From assembly GCF_000321225.1 (NCBI RefSeq), contig NW_004450286.1:1494642-1558641 (forward strand): a stretch of DNA of 64,000 nucleotides, given 5' to 3'. Source of the DNA: Odobenus rosmarus divergens (lineage: Eukaryota; Chordata; Mammalia; Carnivora; Odobenidae). Positions within the stretch are counted from its first letter, which is position 1; each line of letters begins with the position of its first letter. A program made the translations under genes and the position numbers. This document shows positions 22,735-33,365 of the stretch, piece after piece. Below the pieces are notes generated by a model. It had not been told where the DNA came from. It ran no database searches and saw nothing but the letters and a program-made list of their open reading frames with translations.

Positions 22735-22905
22735 CCGCAGTCGAGTGAATGATCTTGGGCAAGTCGCTCGGGCCCTCTGTGCCCGGCTTTTCTCACCCAT
22801 GAAATGGAGGGGCAAATAGTACCTCCTGGGGGGCTTCTTATGAGGATTAGGTGAGTTACAGTGTGTAGCAGTCTTAGGACGCTGCCTGCCCCAAATTCAG
22901 TGCCA
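22735..22905 (+). repeat. MIR SINE
   Basis: It shows 'gaatgatcttgggcaagtcg', 'cttttctcacccatgaaatg' and 'atgaggattaggtgagttac'. Confidence 0.72.
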
Positions 22906-23362
22906 CGCGTCAATCCTTAACATCGTCCCTGGGGTCAGAGCCAGAGGGAATCTTGCCCAGGAGGCCAGGTCTCTGCAGCCCGGGACCCTTTCAACCCTGC
23001 CTCCAGCCTCGGCCCCCGACCAGTCTGCCAGCCCTGCTCCCCAGCTCTGCCCTTTGGCTCCCCACCCTGACCCGCCCCCCGCCTCCAAGCAGCCCTGAAC
23101 GGCAGAGCCTCAGCTCCTCGCTCTTGGCATGGCCCCTGCTGTGGATGGGATTTAGCAATTGGCTCTCTGATCCCGCTCCCTAGACTATGGGTAGGAGATG
23201 CTCCCGCTTGCACTGGCTCCCTCTGGTGAAGGCAGGGGAATGGGCAGGCTGGACTCCACACCTCCACTGTGCTAGCCTCAGACTCCCAGAGGCTAGCCCT
23301 CTGCTTCCCTCTCCCTCTCACCGTGCAGGCAGGACAGGAAAAGTGCACAGTAGAGCATGGAG

Positions 23363-23540
23363 ATGGTGGCCTGATTTATGGGGGAAGCCCTGGGTGCCAA
23401 GGGTCCTGGGTTCTAATCCTGTCCCAGCCTCTATGTGTGGGCCCCTGGCCCCTCGCTGGGCCTTAGTTTCCCCTTCTGAGGGGGCTGTGCTAGACCATTG
23501 CTGAGGTCCTTTCTACCCTGACATTTGGTGATTGTCCTGA
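23363..23540 (+). repeat. MIR SINE
   Basis: It shows 'tcctgggttctaatcctgtc', 'ctgggccttagtttcccctt' and 'tgaggtcctttctaccctga', a MIR with the 'aggtcctttcta' type tail. Confidence 0.65.
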
Positions 23541-24096
23541 TGCCCTGTGGTTTGGGCTCTCCTTACCATGGTCACAGTATCTTCCCACATCATCACCCAG
23601 GTCCCCTTTTGGTCCCTAAGGAAACATATCGGAGGGGAAGCCTCTGATTTCTCCGAGCCCCGGGCCACTGGGTAGAGGGACTAAGAACAAGGTCTTTGAG
23701 GACGAGTGGTGGGGCAGGCCTCTGCCGAGACCAGGAGTGGGTGCTTGGGGCAGCGGATCTGGATGCTGGGTATCTGCTCCAGGGGCTTCTGGAAACAAGG
23801 CCTGTCCCCTGGAAAGCCGGAGCAGCCCATCTGGGGAGGGGTGAGTACTTTCTCCCTGCCTGTAAACAGCAGGGCCACCTCGCAGCTGCTGGCTCCCTGG
23901 CCAAAGGGTGGCCCTCATGAACCCTCCCGAGAGGCTGTAATTTAGGTATATTTAGGCAGGCCTGGCCTGGTTGACCATATTATAGGCGGTGGCTGCCAGG
24001 CCCAGAGGCACAGCCAGGACTCGCTCCCCTCCACCCAAACCCTTGTCATTAGCTACCCCAGCATCCCCACCCTGAAGAAGAGCAAAAACCACTTAC

Positions 24097-24147
24097 AGGG
24101 GGGCCGCGGGGGCCGATGATGGACATGCCGGTGTCTCCTGGGGCTCC
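24097..24147 (-). CDS. COL13A1: COL13A1 exon 6: COL1 segment GAPGDTGMSIIGPRGPP
   Basis: This 51-base exon encodes GAPGDTGMSIIGPRGPP. Human as remembered is GSPGDAGLSIIGPRGPP, so there are three conservative changes. The block GMSIIG has four residues between glycines, the natural imperfection of COL1, and is kept from human. The donor is gtaagt. The acceptor is cccccccacag, preceded by a long (CT)n run (24159-24190), so a microsatellite supplies the polypyrimidine tract. It is symmetric and skippable. Confidence 0.95.
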
Positions 24148-24151
24148 CTGT

Positions 24152-24155
24152 GGGG

Positions 24156-24190
<35 letters not shown>
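24152..24190 (-). repeat. (CT)n microsatellite forming the exon 6 polypyrimidine tract
   Basis: On the plus strand seven G are followed by about sixteen GA units. In the transcript this is (CU)n then seven C and then ACAG, ending two bases before exon 6. A tract of this kind can vary in length between individuals. Confidence 0.93.
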
Positions 24191-24193
<3 letters not shown>

Positions 24194-24345
24194 GGACAGG
24201 GGCAGGGACAGGAGGGGGGAGGGGTGGGCCAAGGAGGAGGTAAGGAAGCGAGACTGGCAGGTGGGGAAGGGGAGTGGGGTGGGGGGTTGCCCGGCCAGAG
24301 GCCGGGAGAACAGAGGGGGCGGCGGGGGGCGGGGGGGACCCCAGG
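24190..24345 (+). repeat. Purine/G-rich low-complexity tract
   Basis: The plus strand is almost only G and A with many G-runs (for example 'ggggtggggggtt' and 'gggggcggcggggggcgggg'). It contains several potential four-run G-quadruplex motifs. It lies in intron 5 and continues the GA repeat at exon 6. Confidence 0.75.
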
Positions 24346-25194
24346 CAGAAGAGGGAAGAAGGGATTCAGTGCAGGGATGAGCAAGGGCAGCTCAGGGAGG
24401 GGAGGGCACACAGCTCAGCCACGCCGCTCAGGCCGCAGAGGCCCCCTCTAGGCCCTGCCCAGTGCCCTCCAATCTGCCCCAGCCCCACCCTAGCCTCAGA
24501 GCCTCTGAGGCCTTCGCCCCCGCCCCAGCCCCAGATGCATGTGGCGCACATCCCCGCAGCAGGTGAGCCGGGCTGCTCCGTGGATGGAGTTGCTTGGAAC
24601 AGGGGTGGGGACAAGACCCATGCTCGCTGTGTGGGCCCCACGGCCCTGAGCCTGCAGGCGGGGGCTGCCTCGGTCCTCCTAGGCCTGATGTGAGAGTGAC
24701 ACAGAGGGGTGAAGTCGGGCCAGAACTCTCAGCCCCGAGAGGATGGCGGCTGCTGCTGAGCTGGGAGCTCCAAGTGCCATCCAAGGGTGGTCGGGCTGCC
24801 CAGATATCTACACCCGTGTGTGTGTGTGTGGGGGGGTGCTGGGGGCAGGGAGGGCAACAGAAAGATGAAGGTGTCAGGGACACAGATGGGGGTCAGAGAT
24901 GATACCCTGGCAGAAGGATCTAGACCATGCCCTGCTGTGCGGAGGGCTGCCTGCTGCTTCCCACCAGGGGGGCTCCCAGGCCTCCCTCCCAGGTCTTGCT
25001 CTGCCAGGCAAGTCACAGAACCTCTCCCAGCCCACATCCGTCCTCTGTGAACTGGATGCTGAGGGCTGCTCGGCTACCCTTCCAAGCAAAGGCCCTAAAT
25101 GTATTTGTGACTGTCATGCCTCATGCCCAGGTGAGCAGTGATGTCAGATTTGTAACTGTTTACATCACGGCAATGATACAGTAATCACTACACG

Positions 25195-25425
25195 AGGCAC
25201 GGTAGTGCAATGGCTAGGAGCCAGCCAGAACCCTTGGGTTTGAAGCCCAGCTCTGCTCCTTCCCAGCTGTGTCACCTTGGGCAACTTAACTTCCTTCTGC
25301 CTCAGTTTCCTTACCTGTCTCATAGGATGGGTGTGAAAGTTTCATGAGATAATGTTGTAAAGTGCTGAAAAGAATGCCCGGTGCATGAAGGGGCTAGCAA
25401 GTGTTTGCAATTGTCCTTAGGCACC
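25195..25425 (+). repeat. MIR SINE, near full length
   Basis: An excellent match: 'ggtagtgcaatggctaggag', 'gggtttgaagcccagctctg', 'cagctgtgtcaccttgggca', 'gcctcagtttccttacctgt' and 'tttcatgagataatgttgta'. Confidence 0.9.
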
Positions 25426-25479
25426 GATCGTGTCCTTCATCTTTCTCCCGGGCAGCGTGGAGCCCCAGGAGGGGACGCC

Positions 25480-25695
25480 GTGAGGGTGGGGCTCCTCTCC
25501 AGCTCTGTCACTTGCTGCCGTGTGACCTTGGGTCTGTGAAGCTGCCTCTCTGTGCTCTCATGTAAATAAGAATATTGAAGCCTCCCTGGAAGGGCTGCGT
25601 CAGTGTTAGTTGGGAGAACAGAGGCCAAACATCGCGGCACCTGGCGGTTTGTGCTTAGTACATCATAGCTGCGAGTGTTTGCTGCCATTGTCATT
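25480..25695 (+). repeat. MIR SINE
   Basis: It shows 'cagctctgtcacttgctgcc', 'gtgtgaccttgggtctgtga' and 'tgtaaataagaatattga', followed by a degenerate tail near 'tttgctgccattgtcattat'. Confidence 0.72.
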
Positions 25696-25744
25696 ATTTT
25701 GGAGATGGAGAGACTCGAGAAACACGCACTGCCATGTACAGGCA

Positions 25745-25900
25745 AGGAAGTACTAAGCTGGGCATCGGGAGGTCTGGCTTCTCGCCCCTGCTCATCATTA
25801 TTGGTGTGGGATCTTCAGCAAGCCTCACCCCCGCTCTGGGCCTCAGTTTCCTTCTCTGTAAAGGGAACTGGTTGGATGTGCTGCTCTCTGATCCTTCAGG
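25745..25900 (+). repeat. MIR SINE
   Basis: It shows 'gggcatcgggaggtctggct', 'ttggtgtgggatcttcagca' and 'gggcctcagtttccttctct', and is the third MIR in a tandem row. Confidence 0.72.
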
Positions 25901-26322
25901 ATCCACCAGGGCTAACGCTCCAGAATGGTCTCTTGGGCTTCTGGCTTCCGAGGGGGGCTTCACTCTAGGCCCCTGGGAGTCTCTCTGGGGCAGCACGAAG
26001 AGAATTTCTATGTCTGAGGGCACCAGCAGTAGGCTGGGGAGGGACTAGAACCAGCTGCCCCAAACAGTGATGGTGCTCCCCTCGGCTCGGGGAAGGCGAG
26101 GCCACAGGCAGACTGGGTGTGTGGGGAGACCCATGCAGCAGGGAGGCTGGGCCCTTAGCCAGGAGTCAGGGGCCCGGACACTGGGCCTAGAGAGCCTGTG
26201 AGGGCAGAGTGCTGGGGCCTGTGTGCTGGGAGGAGGGCTAAGATGGGGGTCTTTGGAAGCACCCCGAGAATCCAAGGGGAAGAGACTGGGGCAGAAAGGT
26301 GGAGGGTAAAGTGAGGACTCAC

Positions 26323-26349
26323 CTTCTCGCCTGGTTGGCCCTTTACTCC
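26323..26349 (-). CDS. COL13A1: COL13A1 exon 5: COL1 segment GVKGQPGEK
   Basis: This 27-base exon encodes GVKGQPGEK. The acceptor is ctgccccag and the donor gtgagt follows AAG. It fits between GMPGRV (exon 4) and GAPGDTG (exon 6). Some remembered human isoforms join GRV directly to GSPGDAG while the longest form includes GVKGQPGEK, so this is probably one of the known optional COL1 exons. The sequence itself shows only that the exon is intact and in frame. Confidence 0.92.
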
Positions 26350-26619
26350 CTGGGGCAGCCACATGCAACACAGGGTGGAGAGGAGAGAGAGGGAGAGAAA
26401 AAGAAAAGATAAGAGAGAGGCATACACGCGAGAATCTGTGTTAAAGGCACAATGACCAAACAAAAGAAATCGCTGTGAAGTAAGAAACAAAACAAAACAT
26501 AGATATTGACACATGACAGGTGTCCCTCCTCCAACAAGCACAGTGCAGGGTTGGCTACCGATTTACCCCGCAGGGCCCGGCCCCAGACATTCTAGATAAC
26601 TGAGAGAAACAGAGGCAAG

Positions 26620-26620
<1 letters not shown>

Positions 26621-26682
<62 letters not shown>
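26621..26682. repeat. Compound (TG)n(AG)n microsatellite
   Basis: About fifteen TG units run straight into about sixteen AG units. It is uninterrupted, so likely length-variable. It lies about 270 bases upstream of exon 5 in transcript orientation. Confidence 0.97.
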
Positions 26683-26685
<3 letters not shown>

Positions 26686-27664
26686 AACCCATCCAGGTCA
26701 GAAAATCTGCCTGAGAAGCCATGAGAAGCCATGTCCCCAGCTCACTGGGTCCCCTGAGGTGGTGGTGGTTGGTGGGGACGGAGCATGAGGGAGACTTGTC
26801 CAAGGACTGTGTTGTGAAGTGGAGTTGAGTTGGTTTGAAGGTCCACCTGAGCACCAAGCACAAAGTTTTGCCAAGCTACACACGCTGGGAGCCGTCAGGG
26901 CTGGCCAGGCAAGATGTCGGGAGAGGGACTAGAGGAATACGGGAGGACAGACAGTAGGACAGACATCTGGGAGGATGGGGGATGGGTCTGGGATGCAGAG
27001 GAAACTGGGCAGTCACCAAGGGTCCCTGTAACCACAGCAATGCGCAGAGAGACAGCTCCGATCTACCCTAATCCACTGAAGCCGGGGGTACCAGCTCTGG
27101 TGAGAACCACCGGGGCAACTCAGGCATTTCACACCCCGTGGCCACCCTCGTCCTTATCAGGTGGCTGGGGCCAGGACTCCTACTGGGCAGCCAAATGGGT
27201 CCGTTGTCACACTGAAAATAGCACAAGCAGCATGAAAACCCCCAAGTGGCTGGAAAACAGAAATGGGGGGCTTCCTGTGGCCTTCCCTCCTGCCCCCACC
27301 GCTGAGGGTCAGAACTCGGCTCTTGATGGACACTTCCTGGGCGCACACGTCCACAAGGGCCCAAGGAGGGCAGGAGGGGGAGGGCAGGCAGTGGCACTCA
27401 GGGTACAGAGTCCCGACGCCCACCTGTTAGGAGTCAGGATCTCGGCGTCTGACCGTCAGCTTGGGTGCAAGCCCCAGCTCCACCCCCCATCCCGGGCAAA
27501 CTGAGTCTCAACAAGCTCATCCATAGGACGGGTTCCTGGAAGGCTCTGGTGGAGAACATGCCTGCCTCAGGCCCACGCACGGCGAGCCCCTGAGAAAGGC
27601 TGGCTGGCTCTATTCTCCCTGTTGCACCCAGGAAAGGACCAGTGACAGCCTGAGAGACTCAGGA

Positions 27665-27870
27665 TTTGGAGTGAGAAAACTAAGGCAGAGGGGCAGGGTC
27701 AGGCAGGACCTCGGGAAAGACACTTAACATCTGAGCCTCGGTTTTCTTATCTGAACAATGGGTGGAAATTGTGCCTACCTCCGGCAGCTCTTGGGACCCA
27801 ATGAGCTAATGTGAGTGAGGCTCTCAGCACAACACCCAGCGCAGAGTGAGCGCTCTCGGGTGTTAACTGT
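27665..27870 (+). repeat. MIR SINE
   Basis: It shows 'gaaagacacttaacatctga', 'gcctcggttttcttatctga', 'acaatgggtggaaattgtgc' and a tail 'cacaacacccagcgcagagt'. Confidence 0.78.
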
Positions 27871-28918
27871 GATTCAGAGGCCTTTTCTCTGAGCACCGGG
27901 CTCACACCAGGCAAGCAAACTCCTGCAAGGATGCCATACCCAGGCCTAAGGCCAACCAGTGAGGAGGTGAGGTCACGAGGCAAGGCATGTGAGTGGCATG
28001 GAAGGATGGCATGGGGGGAGTTGGGGGGCCCCAGGGAGCCAGAGGGAGGTGGAGGCTGATAGCTCTAGGGGAGTCGGGGGTAGACGGGGAGAGTAGCCTG
28101 GGCATGTCCTAGACTCACTTGGTGCTGGTGAGGCCGGCGTGTGGCCATCACCCCCTCGGGCTGCCCCCAGTGCCTGAGCTGCCCTTTCTAGCCCCTCGGA
28201 GGCTAGCAGGCACCCGGGACAAGCCTGGCTCTGGGACCCCGAGATCTAGTGCTGGCCCTCCCATTTCTGAGCTATCCCCTCCCTGCGGAACATTCCTGTT
28301 TCCCTTTCTTCATCTTGAGTTTTCAGCAGGAAACATTCAGTGTCTAACTCCTAGCCTCACGGTGAGGATTTGGAGGCACCGCCTGGGAGCCAGCCCTGTC
28401 CCCCACCAGCTTCTAGTCTCTGTCTAGGGAAGGCACCTCTGGAAGCCGGCTCCGCTGCAGCTTCCATGGGCATCTGAGGCTGCATTTGTCATCGTCTGTT
28501 GCTGTTCTTGCTAGGGGGTGGTGGCAAAGCAGCTGGAAGTCTGAAGGAGAGCTGCTAGCCTCGGGAGGTGGGGGAGCGGTGGAGTGGGTGGGAGTCTCCC
28601 TGATGTCAGGAGGGGCTTGGACCTCATCCTGTCCCTTGGTGGGGGGATCGATAAAGAACTTTATCAGTGCCATTTCTTGGATTTTTCCTTTGCCATGGCA
28701 GCTGTATGGAGAGTAGAGTCATACTGCAAGATCTGAAGGACTGGAATAAAACCTCCTCCCTTCTTCTTTCCAGTCCCTCTCTGAAGCCGACTTGGGTGGA
28801 GGAAGAGAGAGGTCTGACCCCGTCCTTGGGGCTGGGGAGGTTGCCATGGTTTGGAGGACAGGGCGGCACAAAGAAGCAAGCAACGGCCACCCAAGCAAGT
28901 ACAAATGCGCCAACTCAC

Positions 28919-28954
28919 CACACGTCCAGGCATCCCAATGGCACCTTTGTCCCC
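28919..28954 (-). CDS. COL13A1: COL13A1 exon 4: COL1 segment GDKGAIGMPGRV
   Basis: This 36-base exon encodes GDKGAIGMPGRV, identical to human as remembered. The acceptor is cttcatcag and the donor is GTG followed by gtgagt. The end of the exon is a GTGGTGAGT string, so the donor could in principle be set three bases earlier, but the human frame supports this choice. Confidence 0.95.
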
Positions 28955-29124
28955 CTGATGAAGGAGGCAGAAACAATTAGATGTGGCTGGAGCCAGGCCA
29001 GCATAGGAAGGACCCCATGGGCTAGCTATGCACCCAAGACCTGCTTTGCATGGGCGGTTGGGATGATGCCCACTCAGCCGCCAAGGACTGTTAGGCAAGC
29101 AGCCACCCCTACCACGATCTGCTC

Positions 29125-29225
29125 TCAGCGAGGTGCTGTGGAAAGTGCACTAACCTAGGAGTCTGGTCCCCAGCCTGAGCCTCAGTTTCCCTATGCGTTT
29201 CACGAAGGGTCCAAGGCCCTTCCTC
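29125..29225 (+). repeat. MIR SINE fragment
   Basis: It shows 'gctgtggaaagtgcactaac', 'aggagtctggtccccagcct' and 'gagcctcagtttccctatgc', with the middle shortened. Confidence 0.55.
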
Positions 29226-31119
29226 TCTTAGACTTCTGCTGTCACAGTCTAGCTTCGGCTTCACCCAGGATGTGCCATATCCTTGTCCCGCTCAACTCCA
29301 AGGCACAGAGCCCGGTGAGGGGCGGCCCCATGTGCCAGGGGAGCGGTCTATCCGTGCCAGAGCTGAGGCGCAGGGCCCACGTCCCCCGACCCCTCCCCAG
29401 GCCCTCCGCCCGAGAAGTCTACGACAGAGCCCTCTCCCTGCCCTCCTCTCAGCCACCCCTGGCACCGACAGGAAGGACGGCGAGCCATGTGGATACGGCC
29501 GCATTACGAGTTTCAGCCGCTCAGAGGGATCCACTTTGTTTTGTAGCCAGGGGTTACATCTTCTCCCTCTGGAAATCTGCTTAGTAAGTTTTGTTCCTCT
29601 CCCTTTTGGTAGAAAATATTTTTTTGCAATCATATGTGTGCAGACATCATAAAATCTGGGGGGGGGGCCTGGGGTTCACTAGAAGTCTAGAAGGACAGAA
29701 AGCAATGGGGGCCAAAAATCAGACGGTGTTTGTTCTGGCTTCCTGGGCAGGAGAGAGCCGGGTTTGTGGGTTCCCCTGAAGGGTGTGGGCACTTCTGGGG
29801 CGATTCTGTATCTGCTGACCCCACTGAGGCAACAACAAGCTAATTGAGGGACAATTAGCATCTCAAGATGTATGTGGATGCACCCAAGGAGAGTAAGTGC
29901 TCTGAAATGAGGGTCTTCTTACACACACGGGTCAGTGGTGTCTCTAGGAAATGGTTCACCCTTTGCAAAAGAGTGGTGGGGTAGCAGCACTGGTGATAAG
30001 CCTGGATCTGTTTCCATGCCTCCCTCAGCACCCGTGTCTCTCTCAAGGGGCTGCTGGAAGGATGCAGTAAATGATGCCCTGGGAAAGCCTTCTCCCAGCG
30101 CTTGGCCCCTGGGGCGTGTCACATATGCAGTGTCTACAGGTAGTGAGCCCAGCACGGCTGCGGGCAAGTGAATTATACAGCATGTTTATGCTTCAGAGTT
30201 TTGCATTTCACAAGGGGCTGGCTGCAGCAAATCTTTTTGCGGGTCCCTCCCAGGTTCCCCCACGTGGAAGCACGAGGGGGATGAGGACCCAGGCGTCGGC
30301 GGTCCGCCCTTCCTGCTGAGGACACCAGGCCTGCCGCATGCGGGCTGTGACACCCCCATGGCCCGCTCACTCCTGGGCTTCTGAATGATATTGCAGGCTG
30401 TGTATTTTGGTTTCTCTTCGTTTCTTTTTTAAAACTAATGTTCTTTGCAGTCCTGGCCATAAAATGCTCGGGTTAGGGACAGGCATGGAAGGGCCAGAGA
30501 CTAGGAACTCTGTGTAGCAGCCCCTGCTCTGTGAATTGCCCCCAAATGCTTTTTAAAGGTGGACGTTGTCAGAAAAAAACAAAGTCTGCCCACGTTCTCC
30601 CCAGTCATCTGATCTTTCCCCTCCTTGGATTTCATGGGACTGATTCGCCCATCCTCCTTTGCTCTGGGGCTCGGTACTTACTGGGAGAGTTTCCAGTTTC
30701 AAGGCTAAACACCCTCCCACATGCATTTCATTAAGAAAGTCACTGCTGGACTTGAATTCTAGAAGCTGCTAGATGAGTCAAGACATTACAGTGTAATTCA
30801 TGTCTAAAAGAAGAGTAACCGGGGTGCACAGAAGGGTCTGGAATCCAATGGATGTGGCCCTCGGTGCAGGGAGGGCAGGCTGGGGCCAGCCCCAGCTCGC
30901 CCTCCACATCGCACCTCGGCCGCACCTCGGCCCTCTAGTTGGCTACCGCATCTTGCCCGATTCCCCGGCCATCCCAGGGCCCCAGGCATCTAGCACTCAA
31001 TGCATCTATGCCCCAGGCTACATCCCACAGAGCCATGTCTCTGAAGACTTTACAGACTGTTCTCAAATGTCAAGCATGGACCATAGGAAACAGAGGTGTG
31101 AAACGTGTGTGACAACATG

Positions 31120-31320
31120 GCCCCCACAGGTCTCCACTGAAGCTTGGACAATTGGACAAGGTATTTTGCCTCTCTGAGTCTCAGTTTCCTCATCTATAAA
31201 ATGGGTATGATAACAGCCATTTCACTGAGTTGTTGAACAAATCAAATATATGAAGAGGGATGAGCATAGTGCCTGGCCTGTAGTAGGGTCTCAATAAGAG
31301 ATGGCTAGTGGTATTACTTC
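31120..31320 (+). repeat. MIR SINE
   Basis: Strong match: 'tctgagtctcagtttcctca', 'tctataaaatgggtatgata', 'catagtgcctggcctgtagt' and 'agggtctcaataagagatgg'. Confidence 0.9.
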
Positions 31321-31770
31321 TACTTTTAATCCAAAGTCCCCATGGTTACTTGACTCAGCCTCTCTGGCATTCAGAAATGGTAACTGGGGGGAAAACAAAG
31401 TCTTTGCGTCTCCTTTTACTGGAGGTCATAGGACAAAGGAGGGACAGTGGTCTTAAGCTAAGCTGGTATGCAGGAGGATAGCCAGCAAGGCCGGCCGGAG
31501 CCTGCCACCCTTCCAGACCCCCATCAGAGGGCCTTCAGTCTAGAGGTCAGGTCCAGCCTTGGAAGAGCCTGCAGGCTGCCATCTGCCTGCCTGGGGCCCC
31601 AGGAGGGCTCCCCAGGAGCTTCACCCTCGGCTGTAGGTTAGAGGTGCTGGAGAGAGGCCTCTCACCCAGACACACCTGAAGGGAAGCCGCCACCCAACCA
31701 AGCCAGCCCTTGGCGCGAGGAGAGCAGGCAAGGGGGAGAGAAAGGAGGGATGAAGTTGAAAGCTACTTAC

Positions 31771-31797
31771 TGGGAGGCCGGGTCTTCCAGCGGGACC
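31771..31797 (-). CDS. COL13A1: COL13A1 exon 3: COL1 segment GPAGRPGLP
   Basis: This 27-base exon encodes GPAGRPGLP; human has GPTGRPGLP as remembered. The acceptor is ctttatttcag and the donor gtaagt follows CCA. With exon 2 it continues the first COL1 triplets (GPP then GPA) after the NC1 domain encoded by exon 1. Confidence 0.94.
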
Positions 31798-31969
31798 CTG
31801 AAATAAAGAGGGAAAGAGTAAGGTTGACGAAGGTCACGGTGTTAACACCTGAGCGTCCCACACTCTGCCCAACCAGCTGCGTGGCCTGAAGCCAACTGCG
31901 CTCTAGAAGCCTCTGTTATTTTATGAACCTGAAGGCAGGACCTTGATCACTAAGCTTCCTTTCAGTTTT

Positions 31970-32085
31970 AGCATTCATTCATTCATTCATTCATTCATTC
32001 ATTTAGGAAAGCAGTTAGTGGGGGTCTCCTCCATGTCAAGCCCAGGGAAGGTGCAAGGAAGAGAAAGACAAGAATGTCCCCTCCC
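31970..32085 (-). repeat. L2-like fragment with expanded (CATT)n
   Basis: An uninterrupted run of about eight CATT units (31972-32003) is followed by 'ggtctcctccatgtcaagcc' and 'gtgcaaggaagagaaagac', which resembles the start of a reversed L2 3' end ('attcattcaacaaat...'). Confidence 0.55.
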
Positions 32086-32644
32086 ATGTCTCTGCCCCTC
32101 GTGACTCAAGGATCATCAGGGCTGTGGGTCTCACTCCCTCCTCTCTTTGAGTCTTTCTGTCTCAGTAAGTGCGATACTCTACTACTCTTTTCCGGCCCTG
32201 TGTGGCTCCAGGAGCCTGTCTTCACTGACCACAGCATGGTGGTCTTTCAGCTCTGTCCCCATTACCCTCCTCCTCCTGCTTAGCACAATCCGGGGCACAG
32301 ACTAAAGGCTCCATGTAATGGACAGGAAATCCCACTGGAAAGAGGAAGACCTTCAACAAAATGTGTATCAGTGCTGATCATTACCATCTGAGCAACATGC
32401 AGAGCGGGTGGCTCCGAAACCAAGCAAATCCCAAGAAAATCATGTCTTTTTAGTTCTGGCGCTCAGCTTCCAGATGGATCTGCTACAAGAGGGTGGCTGA
32501 GAAACAGCTCAAATGGTGCCTTGGGGGCATCATGGAGCACCTCGTAAAGGGGAGGAAACACCCGCAAAGAGCTTCTGGAGCTGAGACGCAGCGCTGGCAG
32601 GGCCGGGGCACGGAGTCCAGGAGAGGTGGTGACAGAGACAGCAG

Positions 32645-32885
32645 GAAGGATTTAGTTATAAGCACGGGCTCTGGAGTCAGCCTGCCTGTGCTCAAATCCC
32701 GGCTCTGTCACTCCCGAGTTGGCACCTTAATGAGCTGTTTGGTCTCCCTGTATCTCAGTTTCCTCATCTTGTAAATGGGAGAACAATGACAGCTGTCTCT
32801 TAGGATCACAGGAGATAATGTATGCAAGACACGGGGGCTGGCATACAGCAAGTGCTAAATAAATGCTACCTGTTACAGTTATTGG
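32645..32885 (+). repeat. MIR SINE, near full length
   Basis: Excellent match: 'cgggctctggagtcagcctg', 'ctcaaatcccggctctgtca', 'ctcagtttcctcatcttgta', 'aggatcacaggagataatgt' and 'agcaagtgctaaataaatgc'. Confidence 0.92.
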
Positions 32886-33249
32886 AAAAGAGCACTGGCA
32901 GGAGGTGTGTGGAGCGGGCCTCAGTTTCTCCTTGCGGAGACATTTGCTACAGATGTATTTTCTCTCCTTCCAGACATCCCGCTCTTCCTGTGAAGCCAAG
33001 GCAGGACCAGCGTCCCGGGGTGCTCACTGGAACACAAGCCCATCTGCTGCAGGGCTGCTCAGGCAAAGCCGGGCAGCACCAGGAATAAGTCATCCCCCTT
33101 CTGGCCCTTGTTCCTGAGGACACCCCGGAGGCGGTGGTGCAGTGACTCAGCCACAGAGAATCGAGGTCAGGGAGTCCTTGGGGAATGCTGGGTAATGGTT
33201 CTCATGGGAACAGGATGCATCCCCATCTCTTCACCCTGCTTGATTTTGC

Positions 33250-33365
33250 CCCCATGGCACTAAAAGGTAAGCTCCCCGGGGGCAGGGATTTTTCTGTTTT
33301 GTTCATGAACGTGTTTCCAGTGCCTTGAGGAGTGCTGAGCTCATGGTCAGTCCTTTATTCCTATT
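33250..33365 (+). repeat. L2 LINE, 3' tail
   Basis: It shows 'aggtaagctccccgggggca', 'gggatttttctgttttgttc' and 'gtttccagtgccttgaggag', the standard L2 tail. Confidence 0.75.

Larger units (their letters stand above)
17760..24096 (-). other. COL13A1: COL13A1 intron 6
   Basis: At 6,337 bases this is the longest complete intron in the window, with donor gtaagt. It holds MIRs, an antisense L1 block (19670-20515) and an L2 (20930-21760). Between them, 18816-19391 is unique, relatively CpG-rich and open on both strands. I see no further collagen exon. Confidence 0.9.
24148..26322 (-). other. COL13A1: COL13A1 intron 5
   Basis: This 2,175-base intron has donor gtgagt. The end next to exon 6 is a (CT)n tract and then about 150 bases of extreme purine/G-rich plus-strand sequence. 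Beyond lie a weak MIR-like stretch (about 24985-25100) and a row of three MIRs (25195-25900). Confidence 0.9.
26350..28918 (-). other. COL13A1: COL13A1 intron 4
   Basis: This 2,569-base intron has donor gtgagt. It contains the compound (TG)n(AG)n repeat and a MIR at 27665-27870. The stretches 26690-27660 and 27880-28900 are unique, with no exon seen. Confidence 0.9.
28955..31770 (-). other. COL13A1: COL13A1 intron 3
   Basis: This 2,816-base intron has donor gtaagt. MIR sequence is present at 29125-29225 and 31120-31320. The middle (29230-31100) is unique with short G- and T-runs and no recognised element. Confidence 0.9.
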
